Below, piece by piece: positions 9,401 to 16,346 of a stretch of DNA of 64,000 nt; position 1 is the stretch's first letter; every line of letters starts with the position of its first letter. The translations under genes were made by a program, and so were the position numbers. The DNA is from CAZNUM01 sp964539305. Its GTDB lineage: Bacteria; Fidelibacterota; Marinisomatia; Marinisomatales; TCS55. Location of the stretch: assembly GCA_964539305.1 (NCBI GenBank), contig CAZIIM010000006.1, positions 6,691 to 70,690 of the forward strand, read 5' to 3'. Below the pieces are notes generated by a model. That model was not told where the DNA came from. It did not search any database and was given only the letters and a program-made list of their open reading frames with translations.

Positions 9401-11924
9401 ACCAAAGCTCGCTTTCCTGGGTCCGCCGGAAGGGTCGGTAATCAATCAGGTCCTTTTATCGTATCAATCTTCGGAAGAAATGCTTGAAGGAACAATCACC
9501 TTCACACCCACGGGCGGTACGGCCGATCCTCATGGACCGCACACCTATAAGCTATCCGGGGAGCAACTCCAGCAGGGAGATCATCGGGATGTTACGCTTG
9601 AGCTTCCCCTGCAAGACGGAAGTATTTATGCTGTGACATTTGAAGGCATGGATCTGGCAGGAAACCGGTCAGATCCGGTTCTCCTGAATCAGATACGATA
9701 CGATATCACGCCACCGACAATTCAGATTACAAGTCCGGTTGAAAACAGCTACAACAACCAGCTAATCCTGGATTATTCACTCAGTGAGCCGTTCAAGTTC
9801 ATTGACCTGACGCTGGAACGGCGAGGAGGCACAGCCGATCCTGAAAGTCCCCGGATCCTTTCTTTGGAAAATGAATTCCTTTCCGCCGGAGAACATTCAG
9901 GGTTGGACCTGGTGGAACGGTTGCATCCCGTCGATGGAACGACCTATATCCTGGCGATGAAAGGTCAGGACCTGGCAGGAAACGAGGCTGAAGTGGTGGA
10001 AGTGATGAATGTCGTCTATGATATTTCTCCACCCCAATTATCCCTAACAGCTCCGGAAGCAAACGGGTATTATCGTGTTACAGTAGTGAGTCTTTCTTCC
10101 AGCGAAGATCTGTCTTTTGGGGAAATTGTCTGGGAATGGACCGGCGGCAGTGCCGATCCCCAGGCGCCCCACACATCAGCTTTAAGTACCACTGAATTAA
10201 CTGAAGGAGAACACTCGGAGATTGAGCTGGACCTGACCACCCAATTGGTCAGTGGTGGAATTTACCGGGTCTTATTCCGGGGAACCGACCGGGCCGGGAA
10301 CGAACAGACGGTTCAGGTGGAACCGATCTACTTTGACAATTCACCGACCAAGGTTGCTGGAAAATACCCGGCCAATAATGCCTTTATTAATACACCGGAA
10401 GTAAGCTATGAATTGAATGAACCATTGACAAAGGGGATGGTGATCTGGAAACCGGAGGATTCTGCTTACCGGGAAATCCGGGTTCGCCTGGCAGACACGG
10501 AACTGGATTCGGGAACGTTTGAACAGGCAATTTTGAAGAACCAGTCGGACTTGCAGGATGGTGTTTTGTACAAAATACTGTTTAACAGTACGGACCGGGC
10601 CGGGAATACGGCGGAAACACTCCTGGCCGATTCGGTGACCTATGACATTTCCAAACCCAAGTTTACGCGCCTCTTCCCAACGACGGGAATGCGGGTGAAT
10701 TCGCCCTTAATCCAGTGGACCGTTAACGAAGATTTACAGTCTGGTTCCTATACCTGGATCCACATGGGAGGGGTGGAGGATCCTGACGCACCACATCAGG
10801 TAGAATTCGGAGCGGATTTACTGACAAAGGGGGACCACGATAATTCGGAATTGCCGGCTCCGCAACTCATTGTCAATGCCATGTACCGGATTACCCTCAC
10901 CGGGACCGACCGGGCCGGGAATACGGGAAAAAAGTTCATCATGAGTATTGTGTTTGATGATCAACCGCCGGAATTGCACATCCTTTACCCGGAGTCTAAC
11001 TCCCAGGTCAACAACGTGGATATTGCCTATGAGATCACTGAAAGCCTTAATTCAGGGCAATTTACCTATACCCGTACCGGTGGCGCCTCCGATCCGTCCT
11101 CTCCCCATGTGGTTGAACTTTCGGGTCTTGAACTGGAAACGGTGTACAAAACGCCGAAAACGCCAAACCAGCCGCCGGTTTTGCAGGATGGGTCCGTCTA
11201 TTCAATCGATTTCGAGGGTGTCGACCTGGCCGGTAACGCTTCCAGCGCCGAAAAAGTGGAAAATGTTCGCTATGATATTACCAAGCCGGTTCTTTCCATT
11301 TTGAAACCGGTGAAGGATCACTACACCATCGGTTCCAGGGTGAGCTTCAATCTTTCGGAAAATCTGAAGGAGGGAGCCATTATCTGGTCCCACAGTGGTG
11401 GCACCTCTGATTCTCATCCCAAACACGAACTGGAGCTACCGGCGGATTATCTTCAGAAAGGTACCTTTGACGATGTGGATTTAACCTTCAATTACCCCCT
11501 GATGGCTGGAGGCGTCTATAGTTTAACAATCCAGGGCACAGATTCAGCGGGCAATGGGAACCAGCCTGAACTGGTGGAAAATGTCACCTATATTCGCCCC
11601 ATGGCCGGGAAGTGGTACTTCAAAGGTGCCATCATTGAGGTCGTATGGGTCTTTGATCCGGACCCGGACTCGGACGGTTCCAGGGGCCGTTTCTTACAGG
11701 GATTGTCGCTGGGGACCAAGATCAGCGACCAGGAAAAAGGTCGCTATCAGTTTAACTTTGACACGACACCCTGGGTACTCACTTTGGAGATGGATAATCC
11801 GGAGAAAAGTCGTATCAGTCTTTTTGAATTCATTGATAATACCCATATGCGGGTTGTTACCGGGACGAAAAAACCGAAGAGCTGGTCGGACGGTGAAATT
11901 ATGGAGTATGAATACCGGCCGTAA
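3426..11924 (+). CDS. Giant secreted protein with about 23 Ig-like repeats
   Basis: A 2832-residue protein with a GTG start and a hydrophobic N-terminal signal (residues 4-22). Residues about 45-230 contain YD-like motifs (EYDDRDRL, FDYDSSGRM, EYDSNGVL) reminiscent of Rhs-type repeats. From about residue 316 to 2716 I count 23 units of about 104 residues. Each unit has a YDxTPP start, an alternating strand ending in SEDL or NE-L, often a GGTADPxSPH segment, and an end near GxDxAGN. This is typical of bacterial Ig-like folds on cell surfaces. The last 115 residues form a different domain without repeats, with a lipocalin-like look (MAGKWYF). No T9SS sorting domain is present, unlike the other giant protein at 20053. 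Function is unknown; adhesion or envelope structure is likely. Confidence 0.85.
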   Translation: MKRVYRISLLLFFMLLLATSAGRIKYFLTEHDFLSNRPVPASEVVRQAHIRAEYDDRDRLVVKITVDATGKTLRREVFTYPDTSDEVRQKEVYDAGGTLKYRSIFGPEPQSLSYINYVFGLDSVKQWKDRFTTSELNAAGQPENYRFFDVDAFEYGGMEFDYDSSGRMTRQEWFRRPDNKSMHRYLYDYIPGTDITHIFEYDSNGVLVMDVKLSADGTEAILSFLEPEDSSIVNTAEVVFNLDGNLAWGQLSWIQTETADTQTITFDNSTLSKGTHSVGIPEGMVLRDSARYTILFDGMGTKGYRATSRQIRDVTYDISPPLMDLWVDRYIHEPVFTFSSTEPLDSAFLVWQADSLPADTISFEAEELAAQSEPVILNHQSPLLDGHWYRVQLFGYDQAGNLSSPGVVDSVYYDVTPALVTIDTPSTGDYLNHQVLSFRVNEAVQHWRVEWVWQGGVADDRAPYELDFSDTVDAETPEVTDLQTYFQPVDGGIYGIRIVITDLAGNVSEPTGVDSIHYDVSPPVLTMIFPYDGAAIKDPTVSYAVNEPLQAGEFLWTQTAGTPDSLSPQIVTLVGEELAPKEKIHITLVNAPRLADGAYYALTLTGRDRAGNDSEPVVVNQILFDASPPVFSRIEPDSGAALNSMELSYEISENLDKGSVLWVNTGGSPDPDAPHLAVLEGQELIGEFHDHIRLMNEPRLHDGSVYTLFFTGSDRAGNLADTVKIPDVLYDFTVPEIVIEYPQQRSISNSLAMDYTLSEDLDRATFKWIWLGGDPDSLAPYTVELAGDQLSQGRHEAVLLDSMPEFRENALYTLIVKGFDRAGNRSKPRMVPGLQYDFTPPVITWYKPEDDTAVNHKQVHYAVSELLAEGSITWVWAGGNPDPDSLHVVALSGAELYGQEHPLGNLISSPPLVDGAWYNILFSGVDPAGNQSNVISVNHIYYDITAPVIRTTAPNEYTYIASPVVQYELSETLYQGKITFTRTSGSADPDSPHIIEMDSTLKAAGVHGSALSKGGPELVEGAVYTITLEGRDQAGNRARTVQIQGVIYDATPPTLTVSYPEKNTAINRALVSYENSENLKQASMIWTRIGGTADPGSPHQITLTGDELKQGNFKDHAFNQSLNLVDGSVYRLTFFGSDFAGNSSDTVRVDSITYDVTPPVLAFISPTSDIFTTESDLLYSISEDLTQGRLVWEGTGPDGEQLLDVFDLTGPAAKAGEHHSDSFYIPDLQDGADYTITLEGEDAAGNKGTTARLTHYRIDRTPPAISGFTVTDRAFIRKLEFGWELSEDVASGSLLFHSLSGTEELTVPLEEQERQAGIRPPGILSSPLSLKDGMKYRIQMVVIDFAGNMSDTLTIDSVTYDISPPELTLIYPLDGAHIREKRVEYQTNELLVEARIVWKGVDETPVEVPLTGENLEVGKHQLLNTSLSLTENTPLEVFVTGMDRAGNVSSSDSVRKVIFDQTPPILAILGPASNSAVNHTRISYSTSETLSFASLQWEPLENDKHETPYSVELTGADLETGEHLDIEFSIPPDLKDGSRYAIRLTGKDLSGNEGQPATVENILYDITPPRFTDIAPVDSQYIREVNISYTLSEDLKSGQIIFENIGGTGDSQKRRVVNLVGKRKLKGPGGGLIPSSLVSLVNGGIYRIRFEGVDSAGNVTPETLINQVTFDNEPPVIALTAPTSHSFVNSTLISYSFSEDLDEAEIILEQIGGASVPKSPVTVSLSSSDRKIGVYTDRTIPGLETWVDGAVYRITIRGHDKAGNEAEPAIADGITYDITPPVITLNNPLSNSAVNYQALSYTLSEDLLEGVVSYSGITGGGEAMVSYDVELTGNELSAGKKDSIELTNGRPWINGNIYSMTLSGVDQAGNQGENATVENVLYDNVPPEASLSKPIDGEQIKDTKITYLLSEDLETGFAVFTQTGGTVDPSSPHKIPLDLQQRKQGLHTDVDLHLEELLADGGRYAVTIAGADRAGNAVTITPVQDILFDVRPPKLAFLGPPEGSVINQVLLSYQSSEEMLEGTITFTPTGGTADPHGPHTYKLSGEQLQQGDHRDVTLELPLQDGSIYAVTFEGMDLAGNRSDPVLLNQIRYDITPPTIQITSPVENSYNNQLILDYSLSEPFKFIDLTLERRGGTADPESPRILSLENEFLSAGEHSGLDLVERLHPVDGTTYILAMKGQDLAGNEAEVVEVMNVVYDISPPQLSLTAPEANGYYRVTVVSLSSSEDLSFGEIVWEWTGGSADPQAPHTSALSTTELTEGEHSEIELDLTTQLVSGGIYRVLFRGTDRAGNEQTVQVEPIYFDNSPTKVAGKYPANNAFINTPEVSYELNEPLTKGMVIWKPEDSAYREIRVRLADTELDSGTFEQAILKNQSDLQDGVLYKILFNSTDRAGNTAETLLADSVTYDISKPKFTRLFPTTGMRVNSPLIQWTVNEDLQSGSYTWIHMGGVEDPDAPHQVEFGADLLTKGDHDNSELPAPQLIVNAMYRITLTGTDRAGNTGKKFIMSIVFDDQPPELHILYPESNSQVNNVDIAYEITESLNSGQFTYTRTGGASDPSSPHVVELSGLELETVYKTPKTPNQPPVLQDGSVYSIDFEGVDLAGNASSAEKVENVRYDITKPVLSILKPVKDHYTIGSRVSFNLSENLKEGAIIWSHSGGTSDSHPKHELELPADYLQKGTFDDVDLTFNYPLMAGGVYSLTIQGTDSAGNGNQPELVENVTYIRPMAGKWYFKGAIIEVVWVFDPDPDSDGSRGRFLQGLSLGTKISDQEKGRYQFNFDTTPWVLTLEMDNPEKSRISLFEFIDNTHMRVVTGTKKPKSWSDGEIMEYEYRP

Positions 11925-12009
11925 AAAGGCGGGTTTTCAGATTTGTTAAGCCATTATTCGGGAGTAAATTCGCCGGCACAAATTCAGTATTTATTGGAGA
12001 ACATAATTC

Positions 12010-12390
12010 ATGGCAAAGAAACAACGTGGTTTTGCACAGAAAGTCGGCGGTAAAAAGGGAAAAGAAATTACCCAGGTGAAATTGGTCCGGAGTATTCAAT
12101 CTCAAAAAACCGGTCACTGGCGATTTAACGAACAAATGATCAGTGTCGAAAAAGGGGAGACGGTTGAAGCTGCTTTGAAACGGCTGGCAAAAGAAGCAAC
12201 CGTATCGGAGATGAATTCCATACCGGAAACACCTGCCGTAGAGGAACAGGTGGAGGAAGGGACTCCTCAAGCAGAGGCGACGGAGAAAGAGGAAGCGACA
12301 CAGGACCAGGAAACGGACGGGGAGGATTCTTCGGAAGAGCAGGAGGTGAGTAGCGAAGAACCAGCAGCTTCCGAAGCGAAAGCGGAATAG
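12010..12390 (+). CDS. DUF4295-like small basic protein with acidic tail
   Basis: A 126-residue protein. Residues 1-60 are very basic and resemble, from memory, the small Bacteroidetes DUF4295 family: MAKK start, GKEITQVKLVRS, then SQKTGHWRFNEQM. A DUF4295 protein has been reported as an extra large-subunit ribosomal protein in Flavobacterium; I am recalling this, not checking it. Unlike the roughly 50-residue family, this one has a tail of about 50 residues made mostly of Glu, Ala, Ser and Thr. A TGGAG ribosome site lies 14 bases before the ATG. It stands alone between the giant protein and the tRNA-Ser genes, not in the usual rpmB-rpmG setting. Confidence 0.6.
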   Translation: MAKKQRGFAQKVGGKKGKEITQVKLVRSIQSQKTGHWRFNEQMISVEKGETVEAALKRLAKEATVSEMNSIPETPAVEEQVEEGTPQAEATEKEEATQDQETDGEDSSEEQEVSSEEPAASEAKAE

Positions 12391-12422
12391 CTTCAATTAT
12401 TCTTTATTGATTTGAATGATCT

Positions 12423-12510
12423 GGAGAGGTGGCCGAGCGGCTGAAGGCGCACGCTTGGAAAGCGTGTATAGGGTAACCCCCTATCCCGGGTTCGAATCCC
12501 GGTCTCTCCG
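12423..12510 (+). tRNA. tRNA-Ser (GGA anticodon)
   Basis: An 88-base class II tRNA. The acceptor stem GGAGAGG pairs with TCTCTCC, followed by discriminator G. The anticodon loop is CTTGGAAAG, reading GGA, which is serine. A long variable arm is present (TATAGGGTAACCCCCTA) and the T loop is TTCGAAT. No CCA is encoded. This tRNA-Ser has no GIY-YIG cassette behind it, unlike the other two serine tRNAs in the window. Confidence 0.96.
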
Positions 12511-12558
12511 CAACTTTTTTGCCTCCACTACCGTCATTCCAGCTTTTTAAAAGGATAG

Positions 12559-12564
12559 TATAAT
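12559..12564 (+). promoter_or_regulatory. Candidate -10 box for tRNA-Ser(TGA)
   Basis: A perfect TATAAT lies about 32 bases before the second tRNA-Ser gene. The -35 region is weak (TTCCAG at about 12537, spacer 16). A short inverted repeat, ATGACGGTCAT, sits at 12571-12581, about where transcription would start. Confidence 0.4.
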
Positions 12565-12595
12565 TCTGTTATGACGGTCATGGGACAGTGGGCAT

Positions 12596-12684
12596 GGAGG
12601 GGTGGCAGAGTCTGGCTGAATGCACCGGTCTTGAAAACCGGCAAGGGTTTACACCCTTCGGGGGTTCGAATCCCTCCCCCTCCG
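12596..12684 (+). tRNA. tRNA-Ser (TGA anticodon), host of GIY-YIG cassette A
   Basis: An 89-base class II tRNA. The acceptor stem GGAGGGG pairs with CCCCTCC, with discriminator G. The anticodon loop CTTGAAA reads TGA, serine. The long variable arm contains the TTTACACCC stretch. No CCA is encoded. Six bases after the tRNA ends, an ATG opens the GIY-YIG gene, so the tRNA 3' end and the nuclease gene are directly joined. Confidence 0.96.
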
Positions 12685-12690
12685 CATTTG

Positions 12691-13109
12691 ATGTGGAGCG
12701 TTTACATAATTCGTAGTTCAATCGATGGTTTTATGTACTGTGGAATGAGTCAGGATATTCCTTCACGATTAAAGGCTCATAATAAAGGTAAAGTCCGTTC
12801 CAATAAAGCCCACCGTCCTTTCGAGCTGGTGTATTCTGAAACGGTAGGGGATCGGCTTTCAGCAAGGAAGCGGGNNNNNNNNNNNNNNNNNNNNNNNNNN
12901 NNNNNNNNNNNNNNNNNNNNNNNNNNNNNNNNNNNNNNNNNNNNNNNNNNNNNNNNNNNNNNNNNNNNNNNNNNTTCGAGCTGGTGTATTCTGAAACGGT
13001 AGGGGATCGGCTTTCAGCAAGGAAGCGGGGAAAGTATTTTAAATCGGTGTCTGGCCGCCCTTTTTTTAAACAAATGTTGAGCTTACACGGGGTTTCTCCG
13101 CCCGCCTGA
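12691..13109 (+). CDS. Small GIY-YIG nuclease (cassette A), split by a false gap
   Basis: A GIY-YIG family nuclease of the small UPF0213/YhbQ type. The motifs are VYII (residues 4-7) for GIY, YCG (16-18) for YIG, then SRLKAHNKG, ELVYSE and SARKR. The 100-N run at 12875-12974 is followed by a repeat of the 55 bases that precede it. When one copy and the Ns are dropped, the frame continues without a break to the TGA at 13107 and gives about 87 residues ending in SPPA. It is therefore intact. It starts 6 bases after tRNA-Ser(TGA) and closely matches the copy at 29379, with about 20 base differences in the first 183 positions by my count. Such nucleases cut DNA at one strand per domain; the target here is unknown. 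Confidence 0.85.
12875..12974. other. 100-N run: false scaffold gap with 55-base duplicated flanks
   Basis: The 55 bases at 12820-12874 and those at 12975-13029 are identical. The two contig ends overlap and should have been merged. The true distance is minus 55, not plus 100. Confidence 0.93.
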
Positions 13110-13126
13110 CCAGCGGTCGAGCGGGG

Positions 13127-13143
13127 AATCCTTTCCCCTCCGC
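13127..13143 (+). repeat. Second copy of the tRNA-Ser(TGA) 3' end, after cassette A
   Basis: The 17 bases AATCCTTTCCCCTCCGC match the end of tRNA-Ser(TGA) at 12669-12685 (AATCCCTCCCCCTCCGC) with two mismatches. The copy lies 17 bases after the stop codon of the GIY-YIG gene. Between them lies a degenerate inverted repeat (CCCGC against GCGGG). Confidence 0.7.
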
Positions 13144-13196
13144 TGAGCTTTTCTTTGTAATTTCCGAACCATAATCTTCATAATATTCAATAATCC

Positions 13197-14624
13197 ATGC
13201 CCACTACTACTGTAAAAGTACGTTTTGCACCCAGTCCAACCGGTGCCCTCCATCTGGGAGGCGCGCGCACAGCCCTGTTTAACTGGCTCTTTGCCCGAAA
13301 CCAGGGAGGAAATTTCTTTCTGCGAATCGAGGATACGGATCAAGAACGCTCCCGGGAGAACTTTGTACGTCAAATATGTGATTCCCTGGAATGGCTCGGC
13401 CTGAAGTGGGACGGCCCGATCTTTTACCAGTCCCAGCGCACGGACGTTTACCGGGCGAAAATAAAAGAGTTGTTGGATTCAGGGGCTGCCTACCGGTGTT
13501 TTTGTACCCCTGCCGTTTTGGAAGCCCAGCGTAAAGCAGGTCAATACGCCTATCCCGGAACCTGCCGGCATTTGACCCCGGATCAGTTGAAAGCGCATCT
13601 GAATCAGGGCCAGAGTTATGTGATCAGACTGAAAATCCCCGAGGGAGAAACAACCTTTCAGGATCAGATCTATGGAAAAATAACCGTCAAGCATCAGGAA
13701 CTGGACGATTTTGTGATCGCCCGGTCCGATGGATCGCCCACCTATAATCTGGTTGTTGTTATCGATGACCATGACATGGGGATCACCCACGTTATCCGGG
13801 GCGATGATCATTTGTCCAATACGCCCAAGCAGCTGCAGATCTACCGCGCTTTAGGGTATTCCCCGCCGGAATTCGCCCATTTACCCATGATTCTGGGTCC
13901 GGACAAACGCCGCTTGAGTAAACGCCACAACGCACCCGGCATTGAGGAATTTCGGCAACAGGGTTATTTACCGGAGGCCCTGTTAAATTACCTGGCGCTT
14001 CTGGGATGGAATCCAGGGACCGACGAAGAATTGTTTTCGCTTCAGGATCTTGTGACCCGGTTTGACCTGACCCAGGTGCAGAAAAAAGGGGCTGTTTACG
14101 ATGAAAAAAAATTGCACTGGATCAGTGGTCAGCATATAAAACGTCAGCCCACCGATTTTTTATTCCAGCAAATCCGTGCCCTGTCACCAGATTGGGGTAA
14201 AGGGCATGAAATTCCTTATCTTTTTTCCGTGATTGAATTATTAAAAGAACGGGCTAAAACCATACCCGAATTCACCCTTCAGTCTGATTACTTTTTTCAC
14301 ACCCCGGATGTTTATGAAGAAAAAGCCGCCCGGAAACATTGGGGAAGCGATGAGGTGAATCACTGGTTAGAGGAATATTTAAAGACATTAACCGCGGTCC
14401 CGATCTGGAATCAGAACACACTGGAAACAGCGTTGCGGGAACTGGCTGAACGCCTGAAAATCTCCCCTGGAAAATTGATCCATCCCGTGAGGCTGGCCCT
14501 CACCGGTGTATCTCGGGGACCTTCCCTGTTTGACATTATGACCCTCCTGGGGAGAGATTCCTGTCTGGAGCGCCTTGAAAAGGCCATGGAACGCTTACCG
14601 CTTACGAAGGAAGAATCCGAATGA
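13197..14624 (+). CDS. gltX: Glutamate--tRNA ligase
   Basis: A 475-residue class I synthetase that charges tRNA-Glu. The HIGH-type signature is SPTGALHLGG (residues 12-21), and the KMSKS-type loop is RRLSKRH near residue 238. The ATG at 13197 fits the family N-terminus (VKVRFAPSPTG). The length is normal for the bacterial enzyme. The stop overlaps the start of glnS by 4 bases (ATGA), so both are made from one message. The presence of a separate GlnRS means this enzyme need not mischarge tRNA-Gln. I did not see gatCAB genes in the window. Confidence 0.97.
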   Translation: MPTTTVKVRFAPSPTGALHLGGARTALFNWLFARNQGGNFFLRIEDTDQERSRENFVRQICDSLEWLGLKWDGPIFYQSQRTDVYRAKIKELLDSGAAYRCFCTPAVLEAQRKAGQYAYPGTCRHLTPDQLKAHLNQGQSYVIRLKIPEGETTFQDQIYGKITVKHQELDDFVIARSDGSPTYNLVVVIDDHDMGITHVIRGDDHLSNTPKQLQIYRALGYSPPEFAHLPMILGPDKRRLSKRHNAPGIEEFRQQGYLPEALLNYLALLGWNPGTDEELFSLQDLVTRFDLTQVQKKGAVYDEKKLHWISGQHIKRQPTDFLFQQIRALSPDWGKGHEIPYLFSVIELLKERAKTIPEFTLQSDYFFHTPDVYEEKAARKHWGSDEVNHWLEEYLKTLTAVPIWNQNTLETALRELAERLKISPGKLIHPVRLALTGVSRGPSLFDIMTLLGRDSCLERLEKAMERLPLTKEESE

Positions 14625-16306
14625 CTGAACCCCAACAGCCCCGGCATTTCATTCAGCGCATCATCGATGAAGACAATGCCAGTGGCAAATTCGATCGCCG
14701 TGTCCACACCCGCTTTCCACCTGAACCGAACGCCTATCTTCATATCGGTCATGCCAAAGCTATTATCCTCAATTACAGCCTGGCCCAGGAATATGGGGGA
14801 CTGTTTAATCTCCGGTTTGATGATACCAATCCCATTAAGGAAGAGGCGGAATATGTTGAATCCATCATTGAAGATGTACGCTGGCTGGGGGCTGATTGGG
14901 GCGACCGCCTGTTTTTCGCTTCGGACTATTTTCAGCAGATGTACGATTATGCCATTGACCTGATTAAAAAGGGGAAAGCCTACGTATGCGATTTAACGGC
15001 AGAAGAGATTCGTCAAACGCGCGGCACCCTGACGGAACCGGGTACCGAGAGTCCCTACCGGAATCGGCCGATTGAAGAAAACCTGGATTTGTTTAAACGG
15101 ATGAAGAAGGGGGAATTTCCTGACGGCAGCCGAACCCTGCGGGCCAAGATTGATATGGCCCATCCCAATCTGAATATGCGGGATCCGGTGATGTACCGAA
15201 TTCTCCATGCTACCCATCACCGGACGGGGGATGAATGGTGCATTTACCCCATGTACGATTGGGCTCATGGACTGGAGGATTCAATCGAACGGATTACCCA
15301 TTCCCTCTGTACCCTGGAGTTTGAAGACCACCGGCCCCTGTATGACTGGTATTTGATACAACTGGGTGTTTATCGACCGCAGCAAATCGAGTTTGCAAGG
15401 TTAAATGTCAGTTATACAATCACTTCAAAACGTAGACTTAAAGAAATGGTTGATAAGGGGATTGTTTCGGGATATGATGATCCACGGTTGCCCACGCTTT
15501 CCGGGTTGCGGCGCCGGGGTTACACACCGGAAGCAATTCGTCATTTTACAGAGCGGGTAGGGATTGCCAAACGGGATAATACAGCCGAAATCGCCCTGTT
15601 GGAACACAGTCTGCGGGAGGTCCAGAACCGGCGGGCAAATCGGGTCATGGCTGTTTTAAATCCGCTGAAAGTTGTTATTGTCAATTATCCTGAAGACGAA
15701 GAGGAATGGCTGCCGGCGATTAATAATCCTGAAGATGAGTCGGCCGGTCAACGGGAAATCCCTTTTTCAAAGGTTATTTATATTGAACGGGAAGATTTTA
15801 TGGAAGATCCGCCCAAGAAGTTTTTCCGTCTGGCACCGGGGCGGGAGGTGCGGTTACGGTACGCTTATTTCATTACCTGCCAGGAAGTGGTGAAAAATGC
15901 CAAAGGGGAGGTTGTAGAATTACGATGTACCTATGATCCTGAGACGAAAGGTGGATCTGCGCCCGACGGCAGGAAAGTGAAAGGAACGCTTCACTGGGTT
16001 TCGGCCAGACACGCCCTTGAAGCGGAAGTGCGTCTTTACGATCGTCTCTTTACTGTACCAGATCCGGGGAGTGAGCCGGATTTTATGGCGGTCGTAAATC
16101 CCGATTCCCTGAAGGTGCTTACTCATTGTCGTGTGGAGCCCTCCTTGAAAAATGCGCAGGCAGGAGACCATTTTCAGTTTGAACGGCTGGGTTACTTCTG
16201 TGTGGACCCTGATTCGACAGGTCATCACCTGGTTTTTAACCGGACGGTTCCCCTCAGGGACAGCTGGGCGAAAATTGAAAAACAGCATACCATGGGGAAA
16301 AAATAG
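14621..16306 (+). CDS. glnS: Glutamine--tRNA ligase
   Basis: A 561-residue class I synthetase that charges tRNA-Gln directly. The nucleotide-binding signature is PEPNAYLHIGHAK (near residues 36-48), and the second signature is TITSKRRL near residue 266. The C-terminal anticodon-binding beta-barrels follow (KFFRLAPGREVRLRYAY and VKGTLHWVSARHA). The length is close to the gamma-proteobacterial enzyme. GlnRS is patchy among bacteria and usually traced to transfer from eukaryotes. Here it is translationally coupled to gltX, with tRNA-Gln and tRNA-Glu genes about 2.3 kb downstream. Confidence 0.97.
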   Translation: MTEPQQPRHFIQRIIDEDNASGKFDRRVHTRFPPEPNAYLHIGHAKAIILNYSLAQEYGGLFNLRFDDTNPIKEEAEYVESIIEDVRWLGADWGDRLFFASDYFQQMYDYAIDLIKKGKAYVCDLTAEEIRQTRGTLTEPGTESPYRNRPIEENLDLFKRMKKGEFPDGSRTLRAKIDMAHPNLNMRDPVMYRILHATHHRTGDEWCIYPMYDWAHGLEDSIERITHSLCTLEFEDHRPLYDWYLIQLGVYRPQQIEFARLNVSYTITSKRRLKEMVDKGIVSGYDDPRLPTLSGLRRRGYTPEAIRHFTERVGIAKRDNTAEIALLEHSLREVQNRRANRVMAVLNPLKVVIVNYPEDEEEWLPAINNPEDESAGQREIPFSKVIYIEREDFMEDPPKKFFRLAPGREVRLRYAYFITCQEVVKNAKGEVVELRCTYDPETKGGSAPDGRKVKGTLHWVSARHALEAEVRLYDRLFTVPDPGSEPDFMAVVNPDSLKVLTHCRVEPSLKNAQAGDHFQFERLGYFCVDPDSTGHHLVFNRTVPLRDSWAKIEKQHTMGKK

Positions 16307-16346
16307 CATTGTGAAAAGGTCAAAAAAGCGGGTAATTTGATTAATT

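Noticed and set aside
12571..12690. An open frame that runs through tRNA-Ser(TGA) into the GIY-YIG gene
   Set aside because: The frame is open only by chance through the tRNA. The nuclease family begins at the ATG at 12691. The same holds at 29325-29378.
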